From positions 83,400 through 147,399 of the forward strand of contig VSDK01017388.1 in the NCBI GenBank assembly GCA_009767595.1: 64,000 bases of DNA. The letters are read 5' to 3'. This DNA is from Symbiodinium kawagutii (lineage: Eukaryota; Sar; Dinophyceae; Suessiales; Symbiodiniaceae). Made by a program: the position numbers and the translations under genes. Positions within the stretch are counted from its first letter, which is position 1. Each line of letters starts with the position of its first letter. The notes under the pieces were generated by a model. That model made no database searches. It was not told the origin of the DNA and saw nothing but the letters and a program-made list of their open reading frames with translations. Below are positions 19,454-30,252 of this stretch, piece by piece.

Positions 19454-22400
19454 CTGCAGGGGATCCCACCTGAGGCACCGGTGGGATCCAGCAAGGTGGG
19501 GACACCATTGAACTGGGGGGGTTCACTGATGTTAACCCAGGATACCCCTGGTTGATTAATTGGGGATGTCACCTTTCTAATGGAAAACCAAGGCTTTTAG
19601 GGGATACCCCCTATGATCATCAACCAGGGGTTGATTTATCCGGGGTTAACATTGCCAGTTGTAAGTAGGTGGGCTAAGCGAACTAGCAGTTGAAAGTGAC
19701 AAGTGGTTGATACTAGGGTTGGCTAGACTAAGGGTTGGCTAGACTAGGATTAGTTTCCAGTTACTGGGGGTTAGCTAGACTAGCGTTTAGCTAGTGAGTG
19801 AAGGTTGGTTGATGACTCACTGAACTAGGGCGAAGTCTACCAGTTATAGGAGTTTAGAATCCAACTTATCACTACTGGGGGCCCACCTTGTATTCAAGGG
19901 GTGCCGAATGCGGCACCCCAAAAATCAAAGTTTCAACAAACATGGTTTCCAACTCGAATCATGCATCCCAGAACCAAATGAATCAAGCTTCTATCCCCGT
20001 CGAAACCTGTCCCCCAACCTTTTCGCAATGCTTCCCCACTTCCCCACCTCACTGTCACCCAACAACCAGTCTTCCTCCGGTGGCTGCAACGGGTGCCGCA
20101 ACCATCGCGGATGCGCCGCCGAGCAAATGTGCAAGCGAACACGGTCGCCTTTCTCGAAGCGACATGCCGTGAAGCCCAAGGAAATCTCCACGCGTTTCAC
20201 CTCGTCCTGGTGCAACATGGGATCAAGTGTGCGCACCTGATGGTTTCTCATAGGGGTACCCCCAAAGCAAATCATAGCCTTTTACAACTTATAGCCTTGT
20301 AGCAATACACCAACCATTTTTTGGGGTTCACTATTTTGAGAAACCACCGGATGTTAACTGGATCAATTGGTGTGAAAATGTATGAAAATGTACCCCGCAG
20401 CACGGGCGCGGACAAGAAACAAGAAGTTTTCCAATGCAAAGCACTCAGTCCTTCTCAAATTGGGTTCGTGCGATGTTTTCACAGAGGTTCACCTTAGAGC
20501 ACCAGACTTGGCTCAGCTGCCTCCGGCTCATGGTGGAACTACGCCCTTTTCCGACCAATTTAACCTCCGAGTCCTTTGTCAACTTGAACAATATCAAGTC
20601 AAATCAAACCCAGCCAAACCAACCACCCACCAACCAAACCTAACAAACCAGACCCCACCAACCCTACCAACCCACTCAACAAAGCAACCCAAACCAACCC
20701 TAACCCAACCAACCAGCAGACGCCATTTGGCTGCAGCTCGGGGGCTGATCGGCCGCTGCCCAGACCTCGAGGATCCGTCACGTTCCCCAGCGGCCCAGCG
20801 CCCAGCCAACTCAACGGCGGCTTCGGCGCCACGTGGCGCACCACGCACAAGCGAGCCACCACATCGCACTCGGGGGCACTGCAACGGACAGACCTGGAGA
20901 CAAAAACAGAAAGGGAGAGATACGATGTGTTATATTCGTTTACTTATTTTTTGCTAATTTATCTATTTTCTATTATTTTCTGATTTGCCAAGATCAATAA
21001 GTGAAAACTAGCGAGAATCGGGAACCAAGAAAACGAGAGCAACAGTTGAAAAATCTAATCTAAAAAAAAATGCAGAGGATAAAAATGAAGCTGCTCATTT
21101 TGGTGGTAAATGCCCTGGTTCATCATGGTTTTTGAAGGAAACTGGAAGATGATTCGCGAAGGACGGTGCTCGATCCGCCGAGCCACAACGACACCTGGAC
21201 CTCCCCAACGATGTCCATGTCTCCCTCCAAGGGCTCCGAGCTTAGGATCAGCAGATCCTCCGTCCTGGAAGCCTCGAAGCCTGGCAGGGGCCATGGATGG
21301 GGCATCTGGGGGCCATGGGCCATGGTGAGACTATGCTTGGTTCATAGCGTGGTACCTCCAAAATGGCTAGGAACCTATTATGCTTGTCATAGGGAATGGT
21401 TGTTCCAACCTAAATAAGCAATATATGTTATTTTAAAACTATATATATATATACTATGAACGATTAATACTGGGTGATTTGGGTGATCCCTATTTTGAGA
21501 AACAACCACGTTGTAGAGTAAGCCATTTGCATTTGGCCACATCATCACCAGTTGGACTAGCCTTACTGGTCGAGAACCATAAATCTTGACCATACCTGAC
21601 AGAAGCAGGGCACTGGAATCAGCGACGGTTCTAATAGTTGGTGAGTCGAGCTTGCTTGTAACGAATGCTATGGGCGAACAGGCGTCGCTTCAAACCATAT
21701 CTCAAATGACACATGGCTAAACCGTTGAAGAAAATCCCAGCCATCCAAAAACAACACAAATAGAACTTGAGGCGCGAAAGGGAGCACGAGGATTAAGTCT
21801 GGACATGAAACGAACAATCAAACAGCCTGCAACTACACCTGTGTAGCGCTTTCTGTTTCTTTCATGCTTGTTATTGCATGTTATTCCGGGTGAACGCGGA
21901 CGTACTGAGCGGATTCGCGCACATGTAATTGAATGACTGCCGGCGATGCTCACAAGACGGACCATGACACCGTTGGCCAAGGGCTTCAGGTGGATGCAAC
22001 ACGCAGCGACGAACTGCCGGGAGTTTCCCCAAGCAAAACAGCTCGTTGTGCCCTTTCTCTCGGCTTAGCATTACACGAACCACGAGCAAAGGCAGTTTCC
22101 GGCGCTGAATCAACGGTGTATCCAAGTATTTGTGATAGCCTCCACAGCTATTGACCATGAGAACCTATGATAACTATGATTGACACGGGTGGACATAACC
22201 ACTCCTACGAATAACTATGATTGACCATTGACCATCACTGAACCAGAAACTTTCAACTTCATCCATAGCTTTCCCCTCTCTGCTCAGCATATCATCCATC
22301 AACGGATCGCCCCCTCACCTCGCTGATCCTGGGGACCATCCTTCTGAAGGTTCAGCCAACCATCTCCAGCATAAGGCGTGGGGTCCTGCAACGCCGCAAA

Positions 22401-25400
22401 GCCAGGGGAATGACGAACTGCCATGAGCAACCACGGGCCCCTACAAAAGGTAGGGTAGACCCTTCAATATATGGGTTGTAACCTAAGAAAATGATGGTTT
22501 TGGGAGCTCATGGTGGGAACTGCTCATGGCTATTCCAGCGAAATTTGCAGGTGGAAATGATGCACTTCTTAACAATTCTTGGGCGATGTAATTGGCTTCC
22601 ACTCGTATTGTTAGACTGCAAATGGATGCAAATGGGTGTTTCACAAATTTGGGTGTCTCAAAAATGGTTGGTTGGTCACTATGACTATAATTAATCAATG
22701 ATGATAACTGGGAGCACCCCCAAACGTTGAAGTCAACCGATTTCCCGCTTTCATGGTATATAAATTGTTCGCCTTTAACAACTGGATGTGCCCCTATCAC
22801 TTGAGAAGCCACCAAATGATTTGTTGAGAAACTGCGTTGTTTTCTGCCAGTCCTTGGGGTCATAAGTGTAGCTGAGGTCTGCTCTGCCCGAGTTTGGCTG
22901 CAAAGTTCCTGTGGCACCTTCGCCGTGGAGGAACATTTCCATGTGCGACTCCGTAGGCGGTGGCCATGCATCGCACTCCAACCACTCCCTCAGTTGACGA
23001 ATGAATGGATTGGAGTGGTTTCAATTGTAGTTGAAGTCAATGGTAGTGAAATATAAGGAGAATATGGCGGTAATGGGAGTTGACGAATATTGCTGATGGT
23101 GGTTGGAAGTAATGAATTGACCGGGCATATGGGCAGCAAAGCTCCGGCAATGGTCGGAGAAGGAGCAAGTCCGAACCACATGCCATAGGCCTCAAACCTT
23201 CAAGCCCTAATGCAGGGCACTGAACGCAAAAATCATCATGGCAACCCTGCTGTTTGTCTTCATGGGAAAAGCTGCGACCACGTTCTGTCAAGAGTCAATC
23301 TGCACATCGAGGGAGAGAAATGTGTCTCTATGCATAGACCCGATATGAATACACAGATATTGGGTCTTTCTTCAAAACAGGGGACCCCCCAGTTATCATC
23401 CAACATTAGCCACGGCAACCAACCAACCATAGCTTTACCCGAAGATGTTGAGAAACCACCGGCTGCTGGTTTCACCCACCACCTCCTGGTGTCCAAGGGT
23501 CTCTTGGTTCGTCTCGCTGATGAGTTGCATCCGCACCGGCTTTCGCGTGTCGGGGGCATCACCAGCCAAGTGCTCTCGATAGCAACGGCCCGTTTCGGCC
23601 GCGACCTGCCAAGGGTTCATCAGCTCACCATGGCGGGTCCCCGCGGATGGTGCTTGATGCACGGCCCCGTTTCGGCCGCGCCCTGCCAAGGGTTCATCAG
23701 CTCACCATGGCGGGTCCCCGCGGATGGTGCTTGATGAGACCTGTACTTTGGTCATGTAAATCGAGTCCTGTAAAACAAATGTTTCAATCAAAAATGTAAA
23801 TCAAACATCAAACGTCTACAAAAAAATGTAAATCAAATGTTTGAATCAAAAATGTAAATCAAACATCAAACGTTTACAAAAAAAATGTAAATCAAATGCT
23901 TCAATCAACAATGTAAATGTTGCTTGTTTGAAAAAGTCGGGTTGAATCAAAGCCCCTCGCCACAAATCACCATACCATGCCTCCCCGGCATGGTTCATGA
24001 CCACTCCAAAGTGACCCCCAGTATAGATGGTCAGTCGTGCTTGGGTGACTCGATTGGCCTCAGCATAGAAGAGACACAAATCTCAGTGGGTCAGAACTGC
24101 CAACAAGTTGAGATGGGCGTTTCTCAAGCCACAGGGGGACCCCCAACATCATCCAACACTCATCATCTGTAGCAATAGACCGAGCATTTTTGGGGATCCC
24201 TGCTTTTAGAAACAGACATATCACTACCTAAGTCATCCAACATGATCCAACCCAGCACCATCCAACAGATTCACCAAGGCTCTTCGACAAAGTCATCAAG
24301 ACTTTGCAGTAAAAACATGTCATTCCAGCCAGCGATGACGTGCACATGCGGGGCTGGCCCTCGGAAACGTTCAAAGTCGAACTGTCGGTCCCGACCTTTC
24401 CAGAAAGAGTCGGAAGCGAGCCTGGATGTCCTCAGCTGGGCATGGGCTCATAGATGGGCATGGGTCGCCTACCAACCAACATCAACCAACAAGTGGGCAG
24501 ATGAACATCTGAACAGCTAGACATAGCTAGACTTGTTTGATCATGTACTGGATGTTCACCAGGGTACAAGGTTTTGTCCCACATCAGGATCATGAACATC
24601 ATCAAACTGCAGGATATCTCCCAAAAAAGCTCTGCACATGTGCATATACTGCAACAAGGAACTGGCCACCTCTCCACAATGTGTTTGCGCGACCCCACAG
24701 GTCTACATCAGCTTCACTCACTGGACGCTGCGAAAGGGCTGCGCCCAACCCTGGCCAATCTGGAAGACCAAAAAAGCCGAACCTCGGGTGGCTCTAAGGG
24801 ACAGAGGGGAAAGCGTCCAGTCATCAAACATCACATGACAACACCAAACGATTCAGAAATGTCAAGTACACCATGATGGAGAAAGGAACCCGTTGGCAAT
24901 CCCCCCCACGCCCTCCTTCACCAGCCAGGGAGCATGTTCCAAATGTAGCTGAAACCTACTTGCCGGCCCTAGCAGCACAGTGTGGCAAAAGTCATTCCCC
25001 TCCCCTCACCGCAGATGTGCAGGTTGCACTGTGGTGCACGATGCAAGTAGAATACACATGCATATTTGGACGGGTACACTCCCTTACATGTACACATAAC
25101 CCATTGTTTTCCCGACATTGAGTACTGGTAGCTTTCATTCATCCAAGGCATACTAATATAGACATCTGCACATCTCTATCTATCCATCTATCCATGTATC
25201 TATTTACATGCTGGTTTCTCAAAATCGAGGTATTCTCACATCATCCTTTACATTGAAATGATAATGTATAAACATAAACGAAAAATTGTGTTAAGAAACC
25301 AACCACTTTTTAGTAAGAAACCAACCACTTCTAGTAAAAAACCACCCACTTTTACCAACAAACCCATCATTTTTAGTGCCAAAACCCATCATCTTTGGGT

Positions 25401-27200
25401 ACCCCAGCCCCTGGCTTCAGAGACACCGCCCTGCACCGCGCCCACCGCACGCCTGACGCAGAGCCACCTCGGCCAACCATAGAAATCGCAGCGCCAACTC
25501 AGCGGCCAGGCTCTGGCCCCGGACGAAGACGGTGGGCCTCGTCTGCGAACTGTTGGACCGTTCGGATGGGATTGAAAATGTGTGGAAAAATCGTGGGTAC
25601 TATGAGCCATGGTTAATGAGGTTGATCATGGCTAATGGTCACTAATGGTTGACTAATGGTTGATGATGGTTACATAAAAATGGTTAATCCATGGTTGCTA
25701 GAATAGATAAGAGTTAATAAGGATAATAAGAATAGTAATAATAATAAGCTTGATAATAAGGATAATAAATAAATAGAGTAATCTGAACCACCAATAATAA
25801 GGTTCGTAATAAGAGTTAATAAGGTTAGTGATAGATCATGATAAATGGATAGATGGATATTACAGTGGTTAACGAAGGTTACAATGGTTATTGAAGCGGT
25901 CATATTATTAATTAGGTTAATGGATATTCATTGATATTCATGGATATTCATGGATATTCATGGTTACCAATGGTTGGTTGATGGCTAAAAATGTCTCATT
26001 AATGGCGTTATACTATTAAGAAGGTTCATGATTTCACAATTTCATGCAGTTTATTAACCATTGATAGCAACAAACCAATCATAACTTTGGGACCACTCAA
26101 ACTTTGAGAACACGTCGTTGGCTCAGCCCAACCGCTCTGAGTTGGGCACTGGATGCGCGAGAAGGAAATCGCTGGAACGATGCATCTCACCAATGGTCTC
26201 GTGGCCGGAGCGTCCGCGGCATGCGACGCTGCCAACGTGGCATAGGACGTGTTTCCAAGGAGGCTGTAGCCATGGCAGCCAACGCGACCATCACCTCAGC
26301 TCAACCAGCACTTGCGGCTGCGTTGAAGCAAGCATCAATAGGCGTCACAGTCTGGTAAACAAACCTGGAAGTTGAAAATCTGCCATTTATGGTTGGTTTA
26401 CCTATTGAAATTTGGAATTTCTGACTTTCAGGTTCGTTTACCAGAGGGTAACCATCATCAGCCATCATCATTCACCACTACCACCTTTCATTGGTGGACG
26501 AAATGGATGTCAACTATCATTCAAGCCCCAACCAGCGAGAATCAGCCACGAAACCCTAAGCATAATTCACCATGAAGGCCTAACCACTACCTACCTACCA
26601 CTACCTACTACCCACCACTACCTGAACATCTACTACCTACCACTACCTACCAACCACCTACCAACCACCTACCAACCACCTACCACTACCTACCAACCAC
26701 TAACCACCAACCACAAACCACCCCCCACTGGCACTGCCACCCAGCGACACCAGGGCTGTTGGCCGAGCCAATCCAACACCACCGAGGCATCCGCCCTCCA
26801 CCGCTCGAAGACTCCATCGGCCACCTCCGGCAGTGGACCACTGGCGCGCCACAAAACATAGGCATAGCCCTGCGCCACATATCTGGGGCCCTCGACCTTC
26901 TCCAAGGTATCCTGAGAGCGATCAGCTGAGTAGCTGAGCACACTTGGATCAGCTGACACTTGGAGCCACGGATGAATCGCTGAATCAGCTGTGAGCAGAG
27001 CACCTGGCTTCAAAGTTCAAACATGTTCAAACATGAGGATGTTGCAACAGTTTCCGCCCAAGAATCGGCTAAAGTGTAGTAGCAACCCACGTTCACCAGC
27101 ACGGTTTGTAGCTTTTCATCCGATGGCCTCAAGGCCACAACCTCCACGTGGCCATGGGGCGTCTTCAGCTCCGTCTTTTGCTGCAGAATGTCCAGACCTT
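19386..27200 (-). CDS. CocE/NonD-family (X-Pro dipeptidyl-peptidase class) hydrolase, multi-exon gene
   Basis: Serine alpha/beta-hydrolase family acting on esters or acyl groups. The cocaine esterase fold has an N-terminal catalytic domain and a C-terminal jelly roll. Exons read on the minus strand, in order: about 27080-27200 (N-terminal strand region), 26749-26911 (RYVAQGYAYVLWR...QPW), 26150-26294 (CDGRVGCHGYSLLGN, with the nucleophile Ser), 25453-25537 (PTVFVRGQSLAAELALRFLW), about 24650-24760 (SEADVDLWGRANTLWRGG), 24289-24435 (HVIAGWNDMFLLQSLDDF, with the likely catalytic Asp), 23924-24058 (ANRVTQARLTIYTGGHFG; its His may complete the triad), about 23511-23605, 22853-22988 (EWLECDAWPPP), 21172-21272 (LLILSSEPLEGDMDIVGEV), about 20830-20878 (SAPECDVVARLCVV), 20091-20206 (VKRVEISLGFTACRFEKGDR), 19386-19453 (terminal). 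Several consecutive junctions agree in phase, and the exon order matches the family from end to end. The first exon and one or two internal ones are not placed. Confidence 0.85.
19534..19650. repeat. Family F palindromic element
   Basis: ATGTTAACCCAGGATACCCC at the left and ATCCGGGGTTAACATT at the right, with an internal inverted CCCCTGGTTGAT / ATCAACCAGGGG. It lies in the last intron of the CocE-like gene. Confidence 0.7.
20091..20206 (-). CDS. CocE-like hydrolase: late jelly-roll exon
   Basis: Acceptor CACCAG|G and donor CC|GTTGCA. It reads VKRVEISLGFTACRFEKGDR then VRLHICSAAHPRWLRH, equivalent to the family's xxLxxTAxxFxxGHRIRLxISSSxFPRxxRN. Confidence 0.88.
20239..20350. repeat. Family A TIR element (intronic)
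   Basis: GATGGTTTCTCATAGGGG at the left and TATTTTGAGAAACCACC at the right. It sits about 30 bp from the 20091-20206 exon. Confidence 0.75.
20590..20720. repeat. AACCAACC-type low-complexity tract
   Basis: Irregular AACCAACCA/CCAACC repeats next to a CocE-like exon. The translation is Thr/Pro/Asn-rich and not considered coding. Confidence 0.7.
21172..21272 (-). CDS. CocE-like hydrolase: jelly-roll strand exon
   Basis: Reads ASRTEDLLILSSEPLEGDMD then IVGEVQVSLWLGG, matching the family's RxDVLxYTSEPLEEDxEVTGPVxVxL. The inferred donor GGATC|GAGCAC is of GA type and gives the correct phase into the next exon. Confidence 0.85.
21340..21512. repeat. Degraded family A element(s)
   Basis: GTGGTACCTCCAAAATGGCTAG at the left, and a clear right end TGATCCCTATTTTGAGAAAC at about 21485-21505. 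It lies in a CocE-like intron. Confidence 0.5.
22853..22988 (-). CDS. CocE-like hydrolase: start of the jelly-roll domain
   Basis: Acceptor CTGAG|G. It reads EWLECDAWPPPTESHMEMFL then SGRADLSYTYDPK. (D/E)WPPP...LYL...SYxYDP is a hallmark of the family. The 3' end is likely a GA donor after CCCAAG. Confidence 0.85.
23365..23460. repeat. Family A TIR element (intronic, diverged)
   Basis: CTTTCTTCAAAACAGGGGACC at the left and GATGTTGAGAAACCACC at the right, ending about 50 bp from a CocE-like exon. Confidence 0.65.
23586..23736. repeat. 76-bp tandem duplication across a splice acceptor
   Basis: Two nearly identical copies (23586-23661 and 23662-23736), each with GTTTCGGCCGCG, CTGCCAAGGGTTCATCAGCT and CCGCGGATGGTGCTTGATG. 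The left copy overlaps the inferred 5' end of a CocE-like exon on the minus strand. Confidence 0.9.
23770..23925. repeat. AATGTAAATCAAA tandem repeat, unit about 63 bp
   Basis: Repeated AATGTAAATCAAACATCAAA, CGTTTACAAAAAA and ATGTAAATCAAATG. About 2.5 copies in an intron. Confidence 0.85.
23924..24058 (-). CDS. CocE-like hydrolase: exon with the ARLTI segment
   Basis: 135 bp, phase 0-0, acceptor GCTGAG|G and apparent GC donor (CAA|GCAACA). It reads ANRVTQARLTIYTGGHFGVV. The family usually has (A)RLxIGPWxHG here, so the GGH His is the candidate triad His. Confidence 0.75.
24115..24219. repeat. Family A TIR element (intronic)
   Basis: GGGCGTTTCTCAAGCCACAGG at the left and CTGCTTTTAGAAACAGAC at the right. 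It lies in the intron between two CocE-like exons (24058 and 24289). Confidence 0.7.
24289..24435 (-). CDS. CocE-like hydrolase: catalytic Asp exon
   Basis: 147 bp, phase 0-0, acceptor CCCAG|CTG and donor TTT|GTCGAA. It reads SDSFWKGRDRQFDFERFRGP then HVHVIAGWNDMFLLQSLDD. In CocE-family enzymes the GWxDxF segment carries the triad Asp. Confidence 0.85.
25453..25537 (-). CDS. CocE-like hydrolase: cap-region exon
   Basis: Acceptor CGAG|G and apparent GC donor (CAG|GCGTGC). It reads PTVFVRGQSLAAELALRFLW then LAEVALRQ and joins in phase to the preceding exon's SRIQ. Confidence 0.75.
25680..26030. repeat. AATAATAAG / GATATTCATG low-complexity tract
   Basis: AT-rich intronic tract with ATAATAAGG repeats and four copies of GATATTCATG (about 25920-25962). 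Confidence 0.7.
26150..26294 (-). CDS. CocE-like hydrolase: nucleophile exon
   Basis: Acceptor GCTGAG|GT and donor CA|GTGCCC. The start completes the Cys codon split with the preceding exon to give PWCDGRVGCHGYSLLGNTSY. G-Y-S-L-L-G carries the nucleophile Ser (CocE proteins have GxSYxG here). RCIVPAIS follows, as in the family's LKAIVP segment. Confidence 0.88.
26350..26446. repeat. Family D TIR element (intronic)
   Basis: TCTGGTAAACAAACCTGGAAG at the left and CAGGTTCGTTTACCAGAG at the right. It lies in the CocE-like intron 26295-26748. Confidence 0.8.
26580..26715. repeat. CTACCTACCA / CCAACCACCTA repeat
   Basis: Irregular 7-11 bp repeats of CTACCTACCACTA and ACCAACCACCT ending just before a CocE-like exon. 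Confidence 0.8.
26749..26911 (-). CDS. CocE-like hydrolase: exon with the oxyanion-side strand and helix
   Basis: Bounded by CTCAG|G and T|GTCGCT. It reads RYVAQGYAYVLWRASG then VVLDWLGQQPW, matching the family's xFAxxGYAVVxxDxRG and (D/E)WLAxQPWCDGRVG segments. The canonical Asp-x-Arg-Gly is replaced by WRASG. Confidence 0.85.
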
Positions 27201-27364
27201 CGCCACTGATCTAGCAAGCGATCCATCCAATCTGGTAAGCTTTATCCAGGAAGCTAATGTATCTAGTAAGCTATGGGTGTCAGCTGATGTGAGCCACTAA
27301 GCGCTAATCTAAGCTATCAGCTAAGGCAGCTCAGCTCACAAAAAGCTGCTATGAATCTAAGCTC

Positions 27365-27510
27365 CTAAAGCACCGGCAGTGGCAGCTCTTGCCAAGTCGC
27401 CCAGGTTCTCTGCGGAAGTCGCTCGCATGATGCGGCGCCGAAAGGGCCGAAAGCCCAAGCCTCGAAGCAGCGCTCCATGGCAGGGGCCACGCCAAGGGCT
27501 GCCATGTTAG
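27365..27510 (-). CDS. Candidate 5' exon, unidentified
   Basis: GC-rich minus-strand segment with two overlapping open frames, for example MRATSAENLGDLARAATA from an internal ATG with a CCG|GTGCTT donor. By position it could be the first exon of the CocE-like gene. The frame is not certain. Confidence 0.3.
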
Positions 27511-27897
27511 AGGCGGGGGGGGCATGCGGATAGCTTACACGACGTGGCCTCCCTTGAATGATCTGCAGGAAAGCCCTGCCAGGGCCCATGCCTACGTACA
27601 AATATACCATGGTGACAGCATATGAATGGTACTGAGTAATGAAAGATGAGATGTAATGAGTATAGTAATGAGCAACGCGTATCCCTTGTAGTGAGCAATG
27701 CTTGTCAAGGAGGAACCATGGAAGGGTAAACATTCAGAGAGTGCAACGGTGCCGATCCAAAGCTGGGATGAACGCAAGGGGGTCATCCCCAGGGTGCCTA
27801 TCCACCACCATTGTCAGCCTCTCTCTTGAGCATCATCAACCATCAAAAAAGAAAGAAAAAAATCGTTGACCATCCTTCAACATTCTTGGTTACGTCC

Positions 27898-28045
27898 TCA
27901 ACTGTCCTTTGCCATCTCTAACAACTTTTCGCCAACCACTTCGGGAATCCTGTCCAGTAAGGCTTTGCACCGGTCCAAGTGGCGACTCATGACCGCCACA
28001 GCCACTCCCACGCTTCGGCTCGCGCGATGACGAAAAGCTCGCAGC
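27898..28045 (-). CDS. Candidate terminal exon, unidentified
   Basis: After acceptor TGTCAG|G the minus strand reads LRAFRHRASRSVGVAVAVM, then SRHLDRCKALLDRIPEVVGE and KLLEMAKDS-stop (TGA at 27898-27900). The helical, charged C-terminus is protein-like. No family is recognised. Confidence 0.45.
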
Positions 28046-28215
28046 CTGACAGCTGAATGAAAAATGATGCCTGGAGACTGGCAAAGAATTATGAATAAAC
28101 CTTTGTTAATGTATTAGCTAGTCAATCATCAAATATATGATGATGCTCTTAAAAAAACATACATATAAGAATTAATGAGCTAATGTTCATCAGGATCGTC
28201 CTGCTTTGACCTGTG

Positions 28216-28248
28216 AATGATGATGATGATGATGATGATGATGACGAC

Positions 28249-28317
<69 letters not shown>
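28216..28317. repeat. (GAT)n microsatellite
   Basis: About 34 GAT/ATG triplets with one GACGAC interruption. Confidence 0.95.
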
Positions 28318-28588
28318 CTAGAGAAGCAATGGTCAGGCTATGTGCATGATCAAGCAAATGGTTGATTTTGGTCCTTATGTTCGCTGAATCATGCTAAATC
28401 TGATTGCCCCTGCTACCTGCTGGTATGATTCGCCTCTCATCCAGGCAGACCAGGTTCGGTTGATGGCTTTGCTCTACCATTGCAGGTTTCTAGCAGTTCG
28501 TGATGGTGTACAGTGGCTATCCGGGATGGCAATGGTGAAGCAAATGACGGGGGATAGGATTTGATGGTAAATGTAATGTCAAACATGT

Positions 28589-28710
28589 GGCAGTGGGTCA
28601 GTTCACCCCTAGTCCCCCTGGTTCCCCATCATTAACCAGCCAGTTTTCCCTATAATTGATGGTTGGTTCCTATCACCCATTGTTGCTGGTTAACTGCTTG
28701 ACCCATAGCC
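28589..28710. repeat. Family B TIR element
   Basis: GGCAGTGGGTCAGTTCACCCC at the left and CTGCTTGACCCATAGCC at the right, with CATCATTAACC and TTTTCCCTATA inside. Confidence 0.8.
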
Positions 28711-28714
28711 AAGG

Positions 28715-28850
28715 CTCCTGCGGCAAGGGCATCCGCCATCCTGACTTTGGACCAGCAAGGCCCCCAGACCAAAGAGGCCGCGGCCGCAGCGAGACGAGTC
28801 TCGTTCTCGTTGGAATCAGCCGCGCCATGGCCACAAGAAAAGGAAGGTGA
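28715..28850 (-). CDS. Candidate exon, unidentified
   Basis: GC-rich island between a family B element and a minisatellite. The minus strand reads CGHGAADSNENETRLAAAAA then SLVWGPCWSKVRMADALA. The plus-strand reading is Arg/Pro-rich and less protein-like. Boundaries are not resolved. Confidence 0.35.
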
Positions 28851-28856
28851 CTGAGG

Positions 28857-29290
28857 CTTTATGATGGGTTTATGATGGTTAGTGATGGGTTAATGATTGG
28901 TAATGATGGGCTAATGATTGGTTAATGATGGGCAATGATGGTTAGTGATGGGTAATGATGGGCTAATGATGGGTTTATGATGGTTAGTGATGGGTTAATG
29001 ATGGGCTAATGATTGGTTAATGATGGGCAATGATGGTTAGTGATGGGTAATGATGGGCTAATGATTGGTTAATGATGGGCAATGATGGTTAGTGATGGGT
29101 AATGATGGGCTAATGATGGGTTTATGATGGTTAGTGATGGGTTAATGATGGGCTAATGATTGGTTAATGATGGGCAATGATGGTTAGTGATGGGTAATGA
29201 TGGGCTAATGATGGGTTTATGATGGGCAATGATGGTTAGTGATGGGTAATGATGGGCTAATGATGGGTTAATGATGGGTTAATGATGGCT
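28857..29290. repeat. GATGGGTTAAT minisatellite with higher-order organisation
   Basis: Roughly 45 imperfect 9-11 bp units (ATGGGCTAATG, ATTGGTTAATG, ATGGTTAGTG) arranged in recurring blocks of about 70-100 bp. Confidence 0.93.
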
Positions 29291-30030
29291 CACGTTGGAA
29301 AATGGTGGCTTTGGATGTTTGTTGATCGTTGTTGGTGGTGAATCAATAGTGATGACTGATGCTTGATGATGATTGATGAAGGTGAATGATGGCCAATGAT
29401 GGCTTCTGATGTTTAGTGATGGTGAATGATGACTAGTGACGGTTATTGATCGTTGATGGTGGCATATAGTTCGCTATTGTTGCTTGCTAGTTTAGGGTTA
29501 ATCATGAGGACTGATGGTTAATGATGCCTAATGATGCCGAATGGTCCTTGACGATTGCTGCTGATGGTTGATAAGCGGAGCTTATAATTTATATAATAAT
29601 GGTCAATCGGAATTAGCAAGGAATAAACACCAACAACAATTAGGCAACAATATCCAGCACAGCTGTTTTACAAACAGCGCTTTTGCAACACGTTGGATGT
29701 TTTCATTGCTTAACGATCCTCAAGCACACCAAATATTCACCAACGGACTGGTCTTTTTGCTTGCCCACCTTCTGAGCGTTTTCCAGCCTGTCCCCATAGC
29801 AAGCATCAACAATGGGAGTCCTTTTCTTGTAGACAGCACCTATCAGAAGTGGCCCTCATACATTAGAGTTTACATTGAAGATCAGGTATACCTAAGAGCT
29901 CCTCAAAGTGCACTACAACATCATTCGTACAGCATGACATCGCAGTATAGCATGACAATCCTCCACAGCAGTGTCCGGATGGCCCCTGGACTTCTGGTGA
30001 CCCCCGGAAGAGTCTCCAGCCAAAGCTGCT
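29290..30030. other. No secure gene
   Basis: Diverged GATGGTTAATG-type repeats to about 29570, then unique sequence with a plus-strand ORF (29568-30116) that lacks family resemblance and splice support. Confidence 0.4.
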
Positions 30031-30167
30031 GTGCACGATGTGCACCACCCAGGTCCACCCAGGTCCACCCAGGTCCCAGGTCCCTGCGTTCAACAGCTGC
30101 ACGGTTCAGCTGCTGAGGTCGGGCACCCGGAGAGGTACGCCACCTTCAGTCCATGGAACTCCTGTAC

Positions 30168-30252
30168 CTGGCGGTGCAGCTGTGGCCACAGGGCAGCAAG
30201 GCGCACCAAACAGGACCGGGAGACGCCCAAACCACCGAGGAAGCGGATCCTC
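30168..30252 (-). CDS. Candidate internal exon, Leu-rich
   Basis: 85 bp between acceptor ATCTCAG|G and donor CAG|GTACAG. It reads RIRFLGGLGVSRSCLVRLAA then LWPQLHRQ. The regular Leu spacing could suit a leucine-rich repeat, but one exon is not enough to say. Confidence 0.45.
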
